The notes: generated by a model not told the origin, from the letters alone. Positions 9,624-18,951 are shown, counted from the first letter of the stretch. The stretch: 64,000 nucleotides of DNA from Rubinisphaera italica (GCF_007859715.1 NZ_SJPG01000001.1:2258728-2322727), one strand, 5' to 3'. Made by a program: numbers and translations.

Positions 9624-11057
9624 TTATCCCATTACCCACGTATCTTTACTGCCACCACCTTGAGAGGAATTGACAATCATGGAATCTTTCACCAATGCAA
9701 CCCGAGTTAATCCACCCGGTAATACATAGATGTCTTCTGGATCAGATCCTCCCAGCAACACAAATGGTCTGAGGTCCACGTGCCGGGGAGCGACTCCCTC
9801 AGGGCACATGGTAGGAACTGTTGATAGCTGCAAAAATGGCTGAGCAATGTAATTGCGTGGGTCAGCCAGAATCTGCTGACGACAGGCCTCTAATTCTTCT
9901 TTGGAAGCCAGAGGCCCCAAAACAATTCCGTAACCACCTGCTTCATTGGTCGGCTTCACAACCAACTCGTGCAGATTTTTCAGCACGTGATCGCGCTGCT
10001 TCGGATCCGAACAGATATAAGTCGGCACGTTTTCAATAATCGGATCCTCACCCGTGTAGTATTTGATAATCTCAGGAACGTAAGCATAAATCGCCTTATC
10101 ATCAGCCACGCCTGTCCCTGGAGCATTTGCCAATGTCACATTCCCTTTTCGATGGGCATCCATCAAACCGGGAACGCCAATCATGGATTCCTCATTAAAG
10201 ACCAGAGGGTCAATAAACATATCGTCAATTCGACGATAGATAACATCGACCTTACTCAATCCGCGAGTTGTTTTCATGTAGACGAAGTCATCCACAACAA
10301 CCAGATCTGTTCCTTGAACAAGTTCAACACCCATTTGTTGAGCAAGAAAGGAATGCTCGAAATAGGCTGAATTGTAGATTCCTGGCGTTAGAACCACTGC
10401 CACGGGATTGTCTGCGTGATCGGGAGCGGTCGCCAGTAATGTTTTCAGCAATTGCTCTGGATAATCTTCCACCATTGCGACCGATTGGCCGTGAAACACT
10501 TCCGGCAACACGCGTTTCATCACTTCCCGGTTTTCAATGACATACGATACTCCCGAAGGACAACGCAAATTGTCTTCGAGCACATAAATTTTACCATCGC
10601 TATGCCGAATTAAGTCGGTACCGGTAATATGAGTCCAGACCGCTTTGGGAGGTCGATGTCCAACACACTGCTGGCGAAATGTTGCAGCGGTCTGAATCAT
10701 TTCCTGAGGTATAATTCCATCCTTCAGGATCTTCTGTTCGTTATAGAGATCGTCGATAAACAAATTCAAAGAGTGAATTCGTTGCTTCAGACCATTTTCG
10801 ACTTGCTTCCATTCCTCGTTGCTGACGACACGGGGAAGAATGTCAAATGGCCAGACTTTTTCCTGACCATCCTGATGGCCATAAACGGCAAATGTAATCC
10901 CCAAATCTCTCAGCCGCTCTTCGGTTAAATGTTGACGCTGAAGAATTTCCTCATGGCCAAGCGTCGTCAAACATAGCGTAACGGATGGAAAACGAGATTC
11001 GAGTTTATCAGTGAGTAATTCGTCGTAACATGTCGGTAGAGCGTAATCCGCGAACAT
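9624..11057 (-). CDS. Circularly permuted ATP-grasp protein (COG2308 family)
   Basis: 477 residues, ATG at 11057. The family core is well kept: [20 protein letters not shown] at residues 159-178, [17 protein letters not shown] near 220-240, [16 protein letters not shown] (270-285) and the lysine-containing [13 protein letters not shown] near 367. ATP-grasp enzymes of this class activate a carboxylate as acyl phosphate and join it to an amine; the family is predicted to form peptide or peptide-like amide bonds. First gene of the minus-strand run ATP-grasp, alpha-E, DUF2126 transglutaminase, ATP-grasp/alpha-E fusion, transglutaminase. No export signal. No promoter was clear in the 228 bases upstream. 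Confidence 0.93.
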   Translation of the reverse strand: MFADYALPTCYDELLTDKLESRFPSVTLCLTTLGHEEILQRQHLTEERLRDLGITFAVYGHQDGQEKVWPFDILPRVVSNEEWKQVENGLKQRIHSLNLFIDDLYNEQKILKDGIIPQEMIQTAATFRQQCVGHRPPKAVWTHITGTDLIRHSDGKIYVLEDNLRCPSGVSYVIENREVMKRVLPEVFHGQSVAMVEDYPEQLLKTLLATAPDHADNPVAVVLTPGIYNSAYFEHSFLAQQMGVELVQGTDLVVVDDFVYMKTTRGLSKVDVIYRRIDDMFIDPLVFNEESMIGVPGLMDAHRKGNVTLANAPGTGVADDKAIYAYVPEIIKYYTGEDPIIENVPTYICSDPKQRDHVLKNLHELVVKPTNEAGGYGIVLGPLASKEELEACRQQILADPRNYIAQPFLQLSTVPTMCPEGVAPRHVDLRPFVLLGGSDPEDIYVLPGGLTRVALVKDSMIVNSSQGGGSKDTWVMG

Positions 11058-11233
11058 ACATTGACCGTCTCTTTCAAATGCTGTCAGTTTATAAATATTA
11101 GTCTTATTGTGTCGGCTCGGTTTTGAAAAGCAATATCAATGCCAAAACAACCATGTTTCTTGAGAATCGTTATGCGATAGGGTTTGCCTGAATAGTGGAA
11201 CTCTATGGCCGACCATTCTTTACGCAGCAGTGC

Positions 11234-11264
11234 CCAACTTCAGGGCAACTAAAGTCGAAGTTGG
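11234..11264 (-). terminator. Inverted repeat after truB
   Basis: CCAACTTC (11234-11241) and GAAGTTGG (11257-11264) can pair in the transcript downstream of truB. There is no T-run, so it is at best a weak or factor-dependent terminator. Confidence 0.3.
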
Positions 11265-11285
11265 AATGACTCCTATGAGACCATT

Positions 11286-12197
11286 TCAATCGCCATCAAG
11301 TGGAAAAACGATTCGTGGCTTTAACAAAGACTCTTCTTGTCGATATTCACAGATAGCAACGAGCGATTCTCCTTCCGCTCCCAGAATCGCAACTTCGGCT
11401 TGATTCTCTAAGGCCTCATTGTGGTAGGAGAGCGGTCTTCCGTTTCTAATCCATTCTGCCTCCGACACCGTACATAGACGGAAAGGCAAATGGCGAATCG
11501 CTTCGACAGGAGCCGAGACAGATGCTTTATAATTTTCGGTAGTCAAATCCTCGATTGAAATCGCTCTGTCAATCGAAAAGTCTCCCACGGCTTCTCGCGC
11601 CAGAGAGGTCATTACCGCTCCACATTCAAATTGGGCTCCGATATCCCGACCCAGAGAGCGAATATAAGTTCCTGATCCACATTCAATAATTGCCTGACAA
11701 TTGGGCACCTGATAATCGATTAAGTCAAATCGATCAATGCGGACAGGTTTCGACTTCAATTCAAATTCCTGCCCTTTTCGAGCCAATGCATAGGCTCTTT
11801 GCCCCTTAACCATCACTGCGGAATACCGCGGAGGCACCTGCTGAATGGTTCCCACGAATGATTGCATTGCTTTCTGAAGTTCGGATTGCGATGGAAACTG
11901 GGCATCGGGAACAGGAGTCAGTTCTCCTTCAATATCATCCGTCTGACTGGTGAATCCAAAGCGAAATTCTGCCAGATAGCGTTTTCTCGATTGCTGGACA
12001 TAAGAAACCAGACGGGTCGCCCGACCGAAGCAGACGACCAGAACCCCCGTAGCCAGAGGATCGAGAGTCCCTGCATGACCACATCGACGGATTCCAATCA
12101 CATTCTGGACTCGATTAACAACATCCCGAGATGTCCAGCCGGCTGGCTTATTAATATTAAGTAACCCTGAAAGCGGCATAACTCTCTGAGACTTCAT
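11286..12197 (-). CDS. truB: tRNA pseudouridine(55) synthase
   Basis: Converts U55 of the T loop of tRNAs to pseudouridine in the cytoplasm. The sequence has the family start GLLNINKPAGWTSRDVVN and the catalytic Asp in HAGTLDPLATGVL. About 303 residues from the ATG at 12197, a normal length. The frame stays open to a GTG at 12308, but the extra 37 residues do not fit the family; a second ATG at 12179 is also possible and would sit even closer to the conserved domain. Just upstream, on the same strand, is folC, with 177 bases between. A tRNA-modification gene next to folate synthesis is unremarkable. Confidence 0.96.
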   Translation of the reverse strand: MKSQRVMPLSGLLNINKPAGWTSRDVVNRVQNVIGIRRCGHAGTLDPLATGVLVVCFGRATRLVSYVQQSRKRYLAEFRFGFTSQTDDIEGELTPVPDAQFPSQSELQKAMQSFVGTIQQVPPRYSAVMVKGQRAYALARKGQEFELKSKPVRIDRFDLIDYQVPNCQAIIECGSGTYIRSLGRDIGAQFECGAVMTSLAREAVGDFSIDRAISIEDLTTENYKASVSAPVEAIRHLPFRLCTVSEAEWIRNGRPLSYHNEALENQAEVAILGAEGESLVAICEYRQEESLLKPRIVFPLDGD

Positions 12198-12374
12198 TCC
12201 TGATTTCAACAAATTATCTATGAACTGGAGCTTTTCAAATACCGTTTTTCTGCGATCTACCGAAGTAAACCGAGTGATCCAATGCCTAAATCGTTCATGC
12301 GATGGCACATTGCATTTTGAAATGCTCGAAAATTAATTTTAAGTGTAGCACTATAAAGAGAGACGTGCTTGGGT

Positions 12375-13748
12375 TTATACGGGAAGGCTTTGGATCAGAC
12401 TTTCAGGTTTGACAAGGTGCCGTATTTCAGCCGCCAGAAACAGGGAGCCTGAAGCAACAATAATTCCATTTTCTGGAGTCACTCGCAACGCCGTCTCCAG
12501 GGCGTGAGCCGGGCTTTCAGTGTTATATGTCACATGAATTCCGGTCTGATTTACGACTTCAGCCAATTCCACAGTTGGTAATGAGCGAATATTCCCAAGA
12601 TACTGAGTCAGTATAAGAGAGGAAGCGCCTCTTAAAGTTTGGCACATGCCGACGTAATCTTTATCTCTGGAAATGGCGAGAATAAAAGTCACTGGTCGAT
12701 TGGGAAAATATTCTGGAAGCATTTCCATCAATGCTTCAAACGCAGCCGGGTTATGTGCAGCATCGACAAGAATTGGTGGTGATTCCTGCAGGATTTCAAA
12801 ACGTAAGGGCAGGGACGCATTCCGGATTCCAAGTTGCTTTTGACTGTTCGTGATCTCATATCCGGATTGATTCAACTGCTCAATACAAGCCAGAGCCAGT
12901 GCAATATTGCAGGCATAAATTTGACCGGGTCGAGAAAACTGTATTTCGATTGAGACCGTCTCATGCAAAACGGTTTGCGAGTATCGCACAGTTTGAAATC
13001 GATCGAACTCATGCCAGGGTTTCACAATCTCGGCATGAAAATCATGTCCGATCTGCTGGAATGAGCACCCCTTCTGCTGGGCGATTGCTTTTAAGTCCTC
13101 GCAAACGAATGGATCGGTCGAGCTGGTGACAACCGGCACTCCCGCTTTGATGATGCCTGCCTTTTCACGAGTGATCGAGGCAATGGTATCCCCGAGCAAA
13201 CGGGTATGATCCAACGAAATACTCGAAATCGCAGTCACCAGAGGCCGACACAAATTGGTCGAATCGAGCCGCCCTCCCAATCCTACTTCCAACACGGCGA
13301 GATCGACTTTTTCTTCTATAAAGTACAGCCACGCCATCGCAGTCGTAATTTCAAAGAACGTCGGCAAAAGTTCAGGCGCTTCTTCCCGAGTTTGCGTCAC
13401 ATAATCTTCCATGCGACTTACCAGCTTCAAAAACCGCTCTTCGGAAATCTGACACCCGTTCACCAGAAACCGCTCTTCAATACGGAACATATGAGGAGAC
13501 GTAAAAAGTCCCACGCGATATCCAGCCTCGCGAAGTATGGAATCGACCAATGTTGCGGTCGTTCCCTTTCCTTTCGTTCCTGCTATGTGAACAACGGGAA
13601 TTTGCTCTTGAGGATTGCCGATGGCTTCGAGCAGTCTTTGCATCCGTTCGAGCTTAAAATCATTTCGACCATACTGCCCAACCCCAAGCCGTTCGAAGTT
13701 CACGCGGTTATACAACCATTCCACGGCTTCCGAATAAGTATCAATCAT
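12375..13748 (-). CDS. folC: Bifunctional folylpolyglutamate synthase/dihydrofolate synthase
   Basis: Mur-ligase-like enzyme that adds glutamate to dihydropteroate and to folates. The P-loop is HIAGTKGKGTTATLVDSIL near residue 56-74, followed by the TSPHMF motif, the LEVGLGGRLDSTN stretch and the C-terminal domain with VDAAHNPAAFEALM. 457 residues. The ATG at 13748 is preferred over a GTG 11 codons earlier because the N-terminus MIDTYSEAVEWLYNR matches the family; neither has a clear ribosome binding site. It is the first gene of the minus-strand folC-truB pair and faces the PilZ gene across a 337-base gap. Confidence 0.95.
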   Translation of the reverse strand: MIDTYSEAVEWLYNRVNFERLGVGQYGRNDFKLERMQRLLEAIGNPQEQIPVVHIAGTKGKGTTATLVDSILREAGYRVGLFTSPHMFRIEERFLVNGCQISEERFLKLVSRMEDYVTQTREEAPELLPTFFEITTAMAWLYFIEEKVDLAVLEVGLGGRLDSTNLCRPLVTAISSISLDHTRLLGDTIASITREKAGIIKAGVPVVTSSTDPFVCEDLKAIAQQKGCSFQQIGHDFHAEIVKPWHEFDRFQTVRYSQTVLHETVSIEIQFSRPGQIYACNIALALACIEQLNQSGYEITNSQKQLGIRNASLPLRFEILQESPPILVDAAHNPAAFEALMEMLPEYFPNRPVTFILAISRDKDYVGMCQTLRGASSLILTQYLGNIRSLPTVELAEVVNQTGIHVTYNTESPAHALETALRVTPENGIIVASGSLFLAAEIRHLVKPESLIQSLPV

Positions 13749-14085
13749 CGGGTCATTCCAGGTTATTGAGCAACGAATCACTACGACTTTAATGTGATCT
13801 GCAAGGTCTTCGCATTAAGAGGTTGTGCTACGCATGTTGAAATCCTGCAACATGATAGTCGATAACGGGCATCAACGATGATGCAACGATGTTGATATTA
13901 GCAAAAATCCAAACGCGGGCGAATCGCTTACGCACTTTCTTGACTCATTTTGCCAGAGAATGGAATCTCCTCTGGGCATGTGCAGTAGGTTTTATCCGTC
14001 GGGTGATACTTTCTTACTCAAAGCCGTGTATCAACACACGGCCCAGCCCATCTCTGTTTCCGCTATCTCAAATTAAGGGCCAGCC
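13749..14085. other. Divergent intergenic region folC / PilZ gene
   Basis: No credible coding frame; a 66-codon frame at 13889-14089 is not supported. A perfect small hairpin, GCATCA ACGA TGATGC, lies at 13869-13884. Promoters for the two divergent genes must be here, but no convincing -35/-10 pair was found. Confidence 0.5.
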
Positions 14086-14466
14086 ATGAGCATCATGCAG
14101 AATTCCAGGGGTTCTCAGCGAAAAGCTGAGTGGATGAACCGATCTGCGGAAATGGATAAACGATCGGAAAGCAGAATTGATGTCGCTTTTGATATTCGGG
14201 TCACTCCTCTGGACCATCAAATGGTTTCTACAGATTTTTCCTTTACAGCCAGATTGTTAAACTATTCAGCCACAGGAGCTTGCATTCAACATCGAGAATT
14301 GATTGTCGAGCCGTTCGTTCAAATCGAATGGCAAGCGAAACATAAAGTCCACAAGGGAATCGTTCGGCTGAAATGGTGCCGTGCCACAGGAAATAAATGC
14401 TATCTGACAGGTGGTCGAGTCGTCTCGATGGAATCATTCGAAATTCCAGAGGAACTCTGCATGTGA
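14086..14466 (+). CDS. PilZ-domain protein
   Basis: 126 residues, cytoplasmic, consisting of a short N-terminal tail and one PilZ-like domain. The tail-domain junction KRSESRIDVAFDIRV resembles the RxxxR c-di-GMP-binding motif (here R-S-E-S-R at about residues 25-29) and NYSATGACI resembles the (D/N)xSxxG motif that completes the binding site. Both parts are present, so it may bind cyclic di-GMP, but no partner is encoded nearby. Single gene on the plus strand; ATG at 14086. Function beyond a presumed c-di-GMP receptor is unknown. Confidence 0.8.
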   Translation: MSIMQNSRGSQRKAEWMNRSAEMDKRSESRIDVAFDIRVTPLDHQMVSTDFSFTARLLNYSATGACIQHRELIVEPFVQIEWQAKHKVHKGIVRLKWCRATGNKCYLTGGRVVSMESFEIPEELCM

Positions 14467-14806
14467 GTCTGGAGGTTTATAGATGGATCGGGATGCTCCC
14501 TCTGATCTTCCCAAGTTCGTTATGAATCCCCGTTCCAAAAGGAAACCAGATTTCCAATGTCATATTGAATAAAGATCTCCCGTGTGGCTTCAATTGTTTT
14601 TCATCGTTTAACTGTTGCCTAAAGGTCTAATTGCAGTTTGATAAATTTCGTCGGTTTTCAAATTGAACTTGGTTTAATTTGCACAAAAAAAAGAGTGAAG
14701 CCCCGAATTGGGTCTTCACTCTTGAATTCAGCAATTGCGTTTTACACCAGGGCAGAATGCTCTGGAGTCAACTCTGCGGACTTTCGTTAAAGTCCACAAT
14801 TTCAAC
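14467..14806. other. Convergent intergenic region with terminator
   Basis: No gene seen. Holds the strong terminator at 14685-14723 and, between it and the PRC-barrel gene stop, a perfect hairpin GGACTTT CGTT AAAGTCC at about 14779-14796. Confidence 0.55.
14685..14723 (-). terminator. Rho-independent terminator of the PRC-barrel gene
   Basis: Read on the minus strand: arms AAGAGTGAAG and CTTCACTCTT (14714-14723 and 14691-14700), a few further G-C pairs towards the loop, then eight T residues. Confidence 0.9.
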
Positions 14807-15625
14807 TTATTGCTTTTTAGCATTCTTCATATTGTTGACCATCGTACGAAATTCCTGGCTTTCCAGTTCAGAATAGTCTGGACTGGTGACCTTAGGAGCA
14901 GATTTCAACTGTTTTGAAGTGACTTTAGTTGAAATTGTGTAATCCTGATCTTCATTTTCGGTCAGTTGTAAAGCTTTGAACGGCACGGCGACATAACTTT
15001 CGCCAACTCCCAATGCTCCACCAACTCCAATGATAGCGAACTTCACTTTGTGATCAGCAGTATCAACAATCAAATCATCCAATTGACCATTGGTTGTCTC
15101 ATCGTTGTTGCCAGTTTGAACTGTCACATCGTTAACATTCGAGTAGGAAATCAACTTCCCAGCAGGTTTGTCATTTAACGGTGAATCAACACTGAAGTGC
15201 GACCGGTTACGGGTCACCCAGTTATTGTCCATCAGTTCGGCCCGATTTTCCTGCTCCAGTTTAGGAGCCTGATTCAGCTTTTCCTGAGTCATCGACAATG
15301 TCATGCGACATTCCCGTTCACCATCTTTAGTAGTGCATTCGCATTTGACAGCTTTGGAGGGGATAGCAACCTGGCTCTGTCCCAGTCCAGCTAAACCGCC
15401 AACTCCGACGATCAGATATTGAACTTCTCCCTGGGAATTCAACACAATGTCATCAACTGAGGCGATATGCTCATCGCCTGCGTTATAAATATAGCCACCA
15501 ACAATCTTTGAAGTTGGCACCAATGCATTTTGTGCTTGTTTTTCAAAAGCCTGCCCGACACTTGCCAGACTCATCGCGGTGATTGCTGCGACACATCCAT
15601 ACAGAAATCTTTTACTTCTCATCAT
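14807..15625 (-). CDS. Exported protein with two PRC-barrel domains
   Basis: 272 residues with a cleavable signal peptide (MRSKRFLYGC...SVGQAFEKQ). Two PRC-barrel-like units follow: KIVGGYIYNAGDEHIASVDDIVLNSQGEVQYLIVGVGG (about 40-78) and a second with KLISYSNVNDVTVQ ... GQLDDLIVDTADHKVKFAIIGVGG (about 155-205). Each unit ends in the typical VGVGG-L-G stretch. Role unknown; exported PRC-barrel proteins are often linked to stress or envelope functions. The ATG at 15625 is chosen because AAGGAG sits at a good distance before it and it opens directly into the signal peptide; a GTG at 15667 is the alternative. Followed by a strong terminator. Confidence 0.88.
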   Translation of the reverse strand: MMRSKRFLYGCVAAITAMSLASVGQAFEKQAQNALVPTSKIVGGYIYNAGDEHIASVDDIVLNSQGEVQYLIVGVGGLAGLGQSQVAIPSKAVKCECTTKDGERECRMTLSMTQEKLNQAPKLEQENRAELMDNNWVTRNRSHFSVDSPLNDKPAGKLISYSNVNDVTVQTGNNDETTNGQLDDLIVDTADHKVKFAIIGVGGALGVGESYVAVPFKALQLTENEDQDYTISTKVTSKQLKSAPKVTSPDYSELESQEFRTMVNNMKNAKKQ

Positions 15626-15828
15626 TCTCTTCTCCTTTGAACTTGTGAACTGTGTAGTTAAGAGCACAATTCAGGAGAATGCATGTCCCATGCCAAATAC
15701 GAATTGATCAGCGAAGAACCGGAAATATCACTGTATTTATAGTGATTTCAAAAAGACTCATCTGCGAAGACAATTTTGATTGAAGATTTAATGACGGCTT
15801 TTCGATCAGGCTGAACTTAGAACGATCA

Positions 15829-15870
15829 AAAAAAAAGTCGGAACCTAAGTAACGAGGATTCCGACTTTTG
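15829..15870 (-). terminator. Rho-independent terminator of the GlsB-like gene
   Basis: Minus-strand arms AGTCGGAA and TTCCGACT flank a loop with further pairing (AGG/CCT) and are followed by a run of at least eight T. Confidence 0.9.
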
Positions 15871-15898
15871 CAATTTCAAGCAAGCGGTGTCCACGGAC

Positions 15899-16279
15899 TC
15901 ACGTACCACGAATCATTTTACGACGGCGCCGGGTTCGCCGATAACGATGTGTGAATCGATCGCCATCTTCGGCTTCAGCAAAGAAGCTTCCCGCCAGCAA
16001 TTTGTAAAAGAACAGAAGTGTGAATGCTCCTCCGGTCGAAACAACAGCCCCAACGATTGAAACAGGACTGACAACCACACCCTGCCAAAAGAAGGCAAGT
16101 GTACCGCAACCGATAATGCTTCCACCAATACCCATCATCATAGTCGAGACAGCTCCCCCGGGATCACGCCCGGGCATGATTGCTTTGGCGGCCAGGCCAA
16201 TTAAAGTGCCAAAGCCAACCCACAACAACATTTCATTGGCGGCTTGCTCGGCTATCGCTAAGATTTGATCCTGCGTCAT
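15899..16279 (-). CDS. GlsB/YeaQ/YmgE-like small membrane protein
   Basis: 126 residues with three hydrophobic segments (about 16-34, 44-66 and 72-95) and a highly basic tail RYRRTRRRRK. The motif MPGRDPGGAVSTMMMGIGGSIIG is that of transglycosylase-associated (GlsB/YeaQ) membrane proteins, usually stress-related and of unknown mechanism. It is longer than the typical 80-90-residue family member because of the extra helix and basic tail. ATG at 16279 has an AGGGAG site 8 bases upstream. Monocistronic with its own terminator, divergent from recA. Confidence 0.78.
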   Translation of the reverse strand: MTQDQILAIAEQAANEMLLWVGFGTLIGLAAKAIMPGRDPGGAVSTMMMGIGGSIIGCGTLAFFWQGVVVSPVSIVGAVVSTGGAFTLLFFYKLLAGSFFAEAEDGDRFTHRYRRTRRRRKMIRGT

Positions 16280-16604
16280 TTCTGGCTCTCCCTGTCCCGA
16301 ATGGATGGTTCTGTCTGTTTGCAGTCTCTGATCACGTCTCCCCAGACGTTCTCGCGCTTACTCATGCAAACCATGACAAAATCCCGACTGGTCTGCATTC
16401 AGACTCGATTCCTGCATTTTTTCAACATTTCATCGCTCAGACTTGGAGCCGGAGTGAGAAACAGAATAAAATACGCAAACTCGGGCACTAATTTACAAAC
16501 CGGTCGACAGTGCCACTCCAGGCACCCGTCAATATTTTCCCCGCTGGCCACATCAAGGACGCGGCCTATTCGTTAAGATCGGTCATAATTCTCTGGAAAC
16601 TTAG

Positions 16605-16633
16605 TTGAAATTGGAATCCGCCCAGGGTATTGT
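16605..16633 (+). promoter_or_regulatory. recA promoter
   Basis: TTGAAA at 16605-16610 and TATTGT at 16628-16633 are 17 bases apart, upstream of recA, which has an AAGGA ribosome site at 16666-16670 seven bases before its ATG. Confidence 0.6.
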
Positions 16634-16644
16634 ACCAACGTACA
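16631..16644. promoter_or_regulatory. Candidate SOS (LexA-type) operator of recA
   Basis: Perfect palindrome TGTAC CAAC GTACA that overlaps the -10 element. It has the spacing of known GTAC-N4-GTAC-like LexA operators (cyanobacterial type) but is not identical to a published planctomycete motif that I can name. Repression by overlap of -10 is inference. Confidence 0.5.
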
Positions 16645-16677
16645 TTATCAAATGGCAGTATCACGAAGGATTGAAAG

Positions 16678-17760
16678 ATGGCGAAAGCACGCTCACGGGC
16701 AGCAACTCCGGCCCCTACAGATAATGGAAATCCAGAAAAGCAACTCGACAATGCGTTAGGACAAATTGAGAAAGCCTTCGGTAAAGGCTCGATTATGAAA
16801 CTGTCCGACTCTGGACAGGATGCGATTCAGGGAATTCCCTCCGGTGCCCTTTCTCTCGACCTGGCATTAGGTGGCAAAGGCTACCCTCGTGGTCGAATTA
16901 TCGAACTGTTTGGCCCGGAATCGAGTGGTAAAACGACTTTGGCGTTGCATGCGATTGCCAGTGCACAGAAACAAGGAGGCGTTGCCGCATTCGTCGATGC
17001 CGAACACGCACTCGACCCCTCCTGGGCTCGGCGTCTCGGCGTAAATCTCGAAGAACTGCTGGTCAGTCAACCTTCTTATGGTGAAGAAGGCCTGCAGATT
17101 GCCGAAATGCTGATTAAATCGAATGCCGTCGACATTATTGTTGTCGACTCAGTCGCGGCTCTGGTCCCGAAGTCGGAACTGGATGGAGAAATTGGCGATA
17201 CGCATGTCGGTCTTCAGGCTCGAATGATGAGTCAGGCGATGCGAAAATTGACAGGAGCGATTGCCCGCTCCAAAACGACCGTCGTTTTCATTAACCAGAT
17301 TCGCGAAAAAATCGGAGTCATGTTTGGTAGCCCCGAAACGACGCCCGGCGGTCGCGCATTGAAATTCTATTGCTCCTGCCGCGTGGATGTTCGAAAAATC
17401 AGTACGTTGAAAGAAGGAGACGAAACAACAGGTATTCGCATCAAAGCGAAAATCGTTAAAAACAAGGTTGCACCGCCGTTCCGGATTGCTGAATTCGACA
17501 TGCTCAATTCCTGCGGCATCAGCTACGAAGCCGATATTCTCGATCTGGCAACAAACGAGCGCATCGTCGAGCGATCCGGCAGCTGGTTCAGTTATGGCAA
17601 AACTCGACTTGGACAGGGCCGCGAAAAAGCTCGACTGTTCCTGTTGGAAAACCCAGAAATCACCGAAGAACTCCGCGTCAAAACCCTTGAAAAACGAGGA
17701 TTCTCCACCGGACTGGGAGCTCCTGAAGAAACACCAGTTGAAGAGGAAGCAACGAGTTAA
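16678..17760 (+). CDS. recA: Recombinase RecA
   Basis: Forms nucleoprotein filaments on single-stranded DNA, drives strand exchange and triggers LexA self-cleavage. 360 residues. Walker A is GPESSGKT at 79-86; the DAEHALD and [10 protein letters not shown] motifs and the L2-type loop [17 protein letters not shown] are all present, and the acidic tail ends EEEATS. The N-terminus has an unusual Ala/Pro/Asn-rich lead of about 20 residues. Plus strand, alone, with its own promoter and palindromic operator and a hairpin downstream. Confidence 0.99.
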   Translation: MAKARSRAATPAPTDNGNPEKQLDNALGQIEKAFGKGSIMKLSDSGQDAIQGIPSGALSLDLALGGKGYPRGRIIELFGPESSGKTTLALHAIASAQKQGGVAAFVDAEHALDPSWARRLGVNLEELLVSQPSYGEEGLQIAEMLIKSNAVDIIVVDSVAALVPKSELDGEIGDTHVGLQARMMSQAMRKLTGAIARSKTTVVFINQIREKIGVMFGSPETTPGGRALKFYCSCRVDVRKISTLKEGDETTGIRIKAKIVKNKVAPPFRIAEFDMLNSCGISYEADILDLATNERIVERSGSWFSYGKTRLGQGREKARLFLLENPEITEELRVKTLEKRGFSTGLGAPEETPVEEEATS

Positions 17761-17783
17761 TTTTAGATGTCAGTCGATTACGG

Positions 17784-17814
17784 GATCCACTGCTGGCGTG
17801 TCCGGCAGTGGATC
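17784..17814 (+). terminator. Strong hairpin after recA
   Basis: GATCCACTGC and GCAGTGGATC with further pairs TGG/CCG around a 5-base loop make a stem of about 13 pairs, 24 bases after the recA stop. No T-run follows, so termination is plausible but not certain; it could also end transcription from the opposite strand. Confidence 0.5.
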
Positions 17815-18007
17815 GATCGTTGGCTTCTGAGCATCATAGCCATTTCCATGAATGTTTAGCGGGAGATTGACTGGAAACATAGGGCTCAATCCATCAAAAA
17901 GCCGCTACCGCAAACTGCAGTAGCTTTACGTCTCAATCAAAAATACAAACTCGAAGCGCAAACGAGTTCGTGATACGCTTTCAAACTGAATCTTTTAAAA
18001 ACTCCAG

Positions 18008-18907
18008 TTACTCACTGGCTCGTGTCAGCCATCCGCTTCTTTGTAACCAGTCGGTGCAACGATCTGGCCAGGTGGTCACAGGTTGATCATCAATACGGCG
18101 TAAACCGTAACCATGTCCTCCGGTGTCGTAAACGTGCAAGTCGAAGGGAATGTTGTTCCGCTTCAATTCGAGTGACAGCAGCAGGCTTCCTTCCACGGAA
18201 ATGGGATCGTTGAATGCGTGCACTATAAACATGGGTGGTGTCGACTCATCGACTGTTAAGTCGGCTGCCAATGCGGAAGTCTCCTTATCATTCAGATAAG
18301 CAGGGTAGATAAGCATCACGGAATTTGGACGGAAATTGTTCTCGTCACTCGCGTCGATCGGTTCATAAAGTCTCTCTTTGGTCAAAGCGGCTCGTGCAGC
18401 AGTGTGACCACCTGCAGAAAAGCCGAGGACTCCCACTCGATTGGCATCCAATTTCCATTCTTTCGCTTTTGATCGCACTAAACTGATCGCTCGTTGTGTG
18501 TCCTGAACGGGGGCTTTCCAGACGGGGTCTTGACCACGCGTCGGCACACGATATTTGAGGACAACTGCAGTCACTCCAATATCGTTAAGCCACTCAGCAA
18601 CTTCGGTCCCCTCCAGATCCCAGGCCAGAATGTTGAATCCCCCCCCCGGGCAGATAACGACAACCGAGCCATTCTGTTTCGATTCCTCAGGAAAATATAC
18701 GTGAAGTTCTGGAGTCGTAACATTTGCCAGTTTAATAATTCGTCGACCGGCAATCAGGCGGTCGGTCGGTTTGGTGATATCCTGTTCGGGTCCGACTTCA
18801 CGATCTGGCCCTGGCGGTTTTCCCGGCCAGACTTTCAGGACTTCTTGCGCATTGACTGTAGTGATCAAACCGAAAGTCAGGACCATCATTGTCATCATTA
18901 ATTTCAT
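18008..18907 (-). CDS. Exported alpha/beta hydrolase (acetyl-esterase/BD-FAE-like)
   Basis: 299 residues with a signal peptide (MKLMMTMMVLTFGLITTVNA). The alpha/beta hydrolase fold shows an oxyanion stretch ICPGGGFN near 88, the nucleophile elbow GFSAGG near 169, and a C-terminal His in GGHGYG. The family includes carbohydrate deacetylases and feruloyl-esterase-like enzymes. Nine consecutive G residues encode the oxyanion stretch. It lies 44 bases downstream of the sulfatase at 18952, same strand, so the two probably form an operon for desulfation and deacetylation of a polysaccharide (inference). Confidence 0.87.
   Translation of the reverse strand: MKLMMTMMVLTFGLITTVNAQEVLKVWPGKPPGPDREVGPEQDITKPTDRLIAGRRIIKLANVTTPELHVYFPEESKQNGSVVVICPGGGFNILAWDLEGTEVAEWLNDIGVTAVVLKYRVPTRGQDPVWKAPVQDTQRAISLVRSKAKEWKLDANRVGVLGFSAGGHTAARAALTKERLYEPIDASDENNFRPNSVMLIYPAYLNDKETSALAADLTVDESTPPMFIVHAFNDPISVEGSLLLSLELKRNNIPFDLHVYDTGGHGYGLRRIDDQPVTTWPDRCTDWLQRSGWLTRASE
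18639..18647. repeat. Homopolymer tract of nine C (G on coding strand)
   Basis: Nine identical bases encode Pro-Gly-Gly-Gly of the oxyanion motif in the esterase gene. The frame is intact here. Confidence 0.9.
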
Positions 18908-18951
18908 GATATTCTCTATATGTTTAGGGGTGTCGGTGATGTTATTGGCTG

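Larger units (their letters stand above)
16280..16677. other. Divergent intergenic region GlsB-like gene / recA
   Basis: Long gap with no credible gene. The right end holds the recA promoter and operator described separately. Nothing recognisable was seen at 16300-16590. Confidence 0.55.

Noticed and set aside
1450..11057. Reading the ATP-grasp/alpha-E/transglutaminase run as a proteasome (Anbu) cluster
   Set aside because: No Anbu or other proteasome-like gene is present in the window; only the accessory families are.
11286..12308. GTG start for truB at 12308
   Set aside because: The added 37 residues do not match the family, and ATG at 12197 is available.
13889..14089. 66-codon frame upstream of the PilZ gene
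   Set aside because: Short, no ribosome site, no family, and overlapping the PilZ start; left in the intergenic description.
16280..16560. Possible small gene or RNA before recA
   Set aside because: No consistent frame, ribosome site or hairpin/T-run combination was found.
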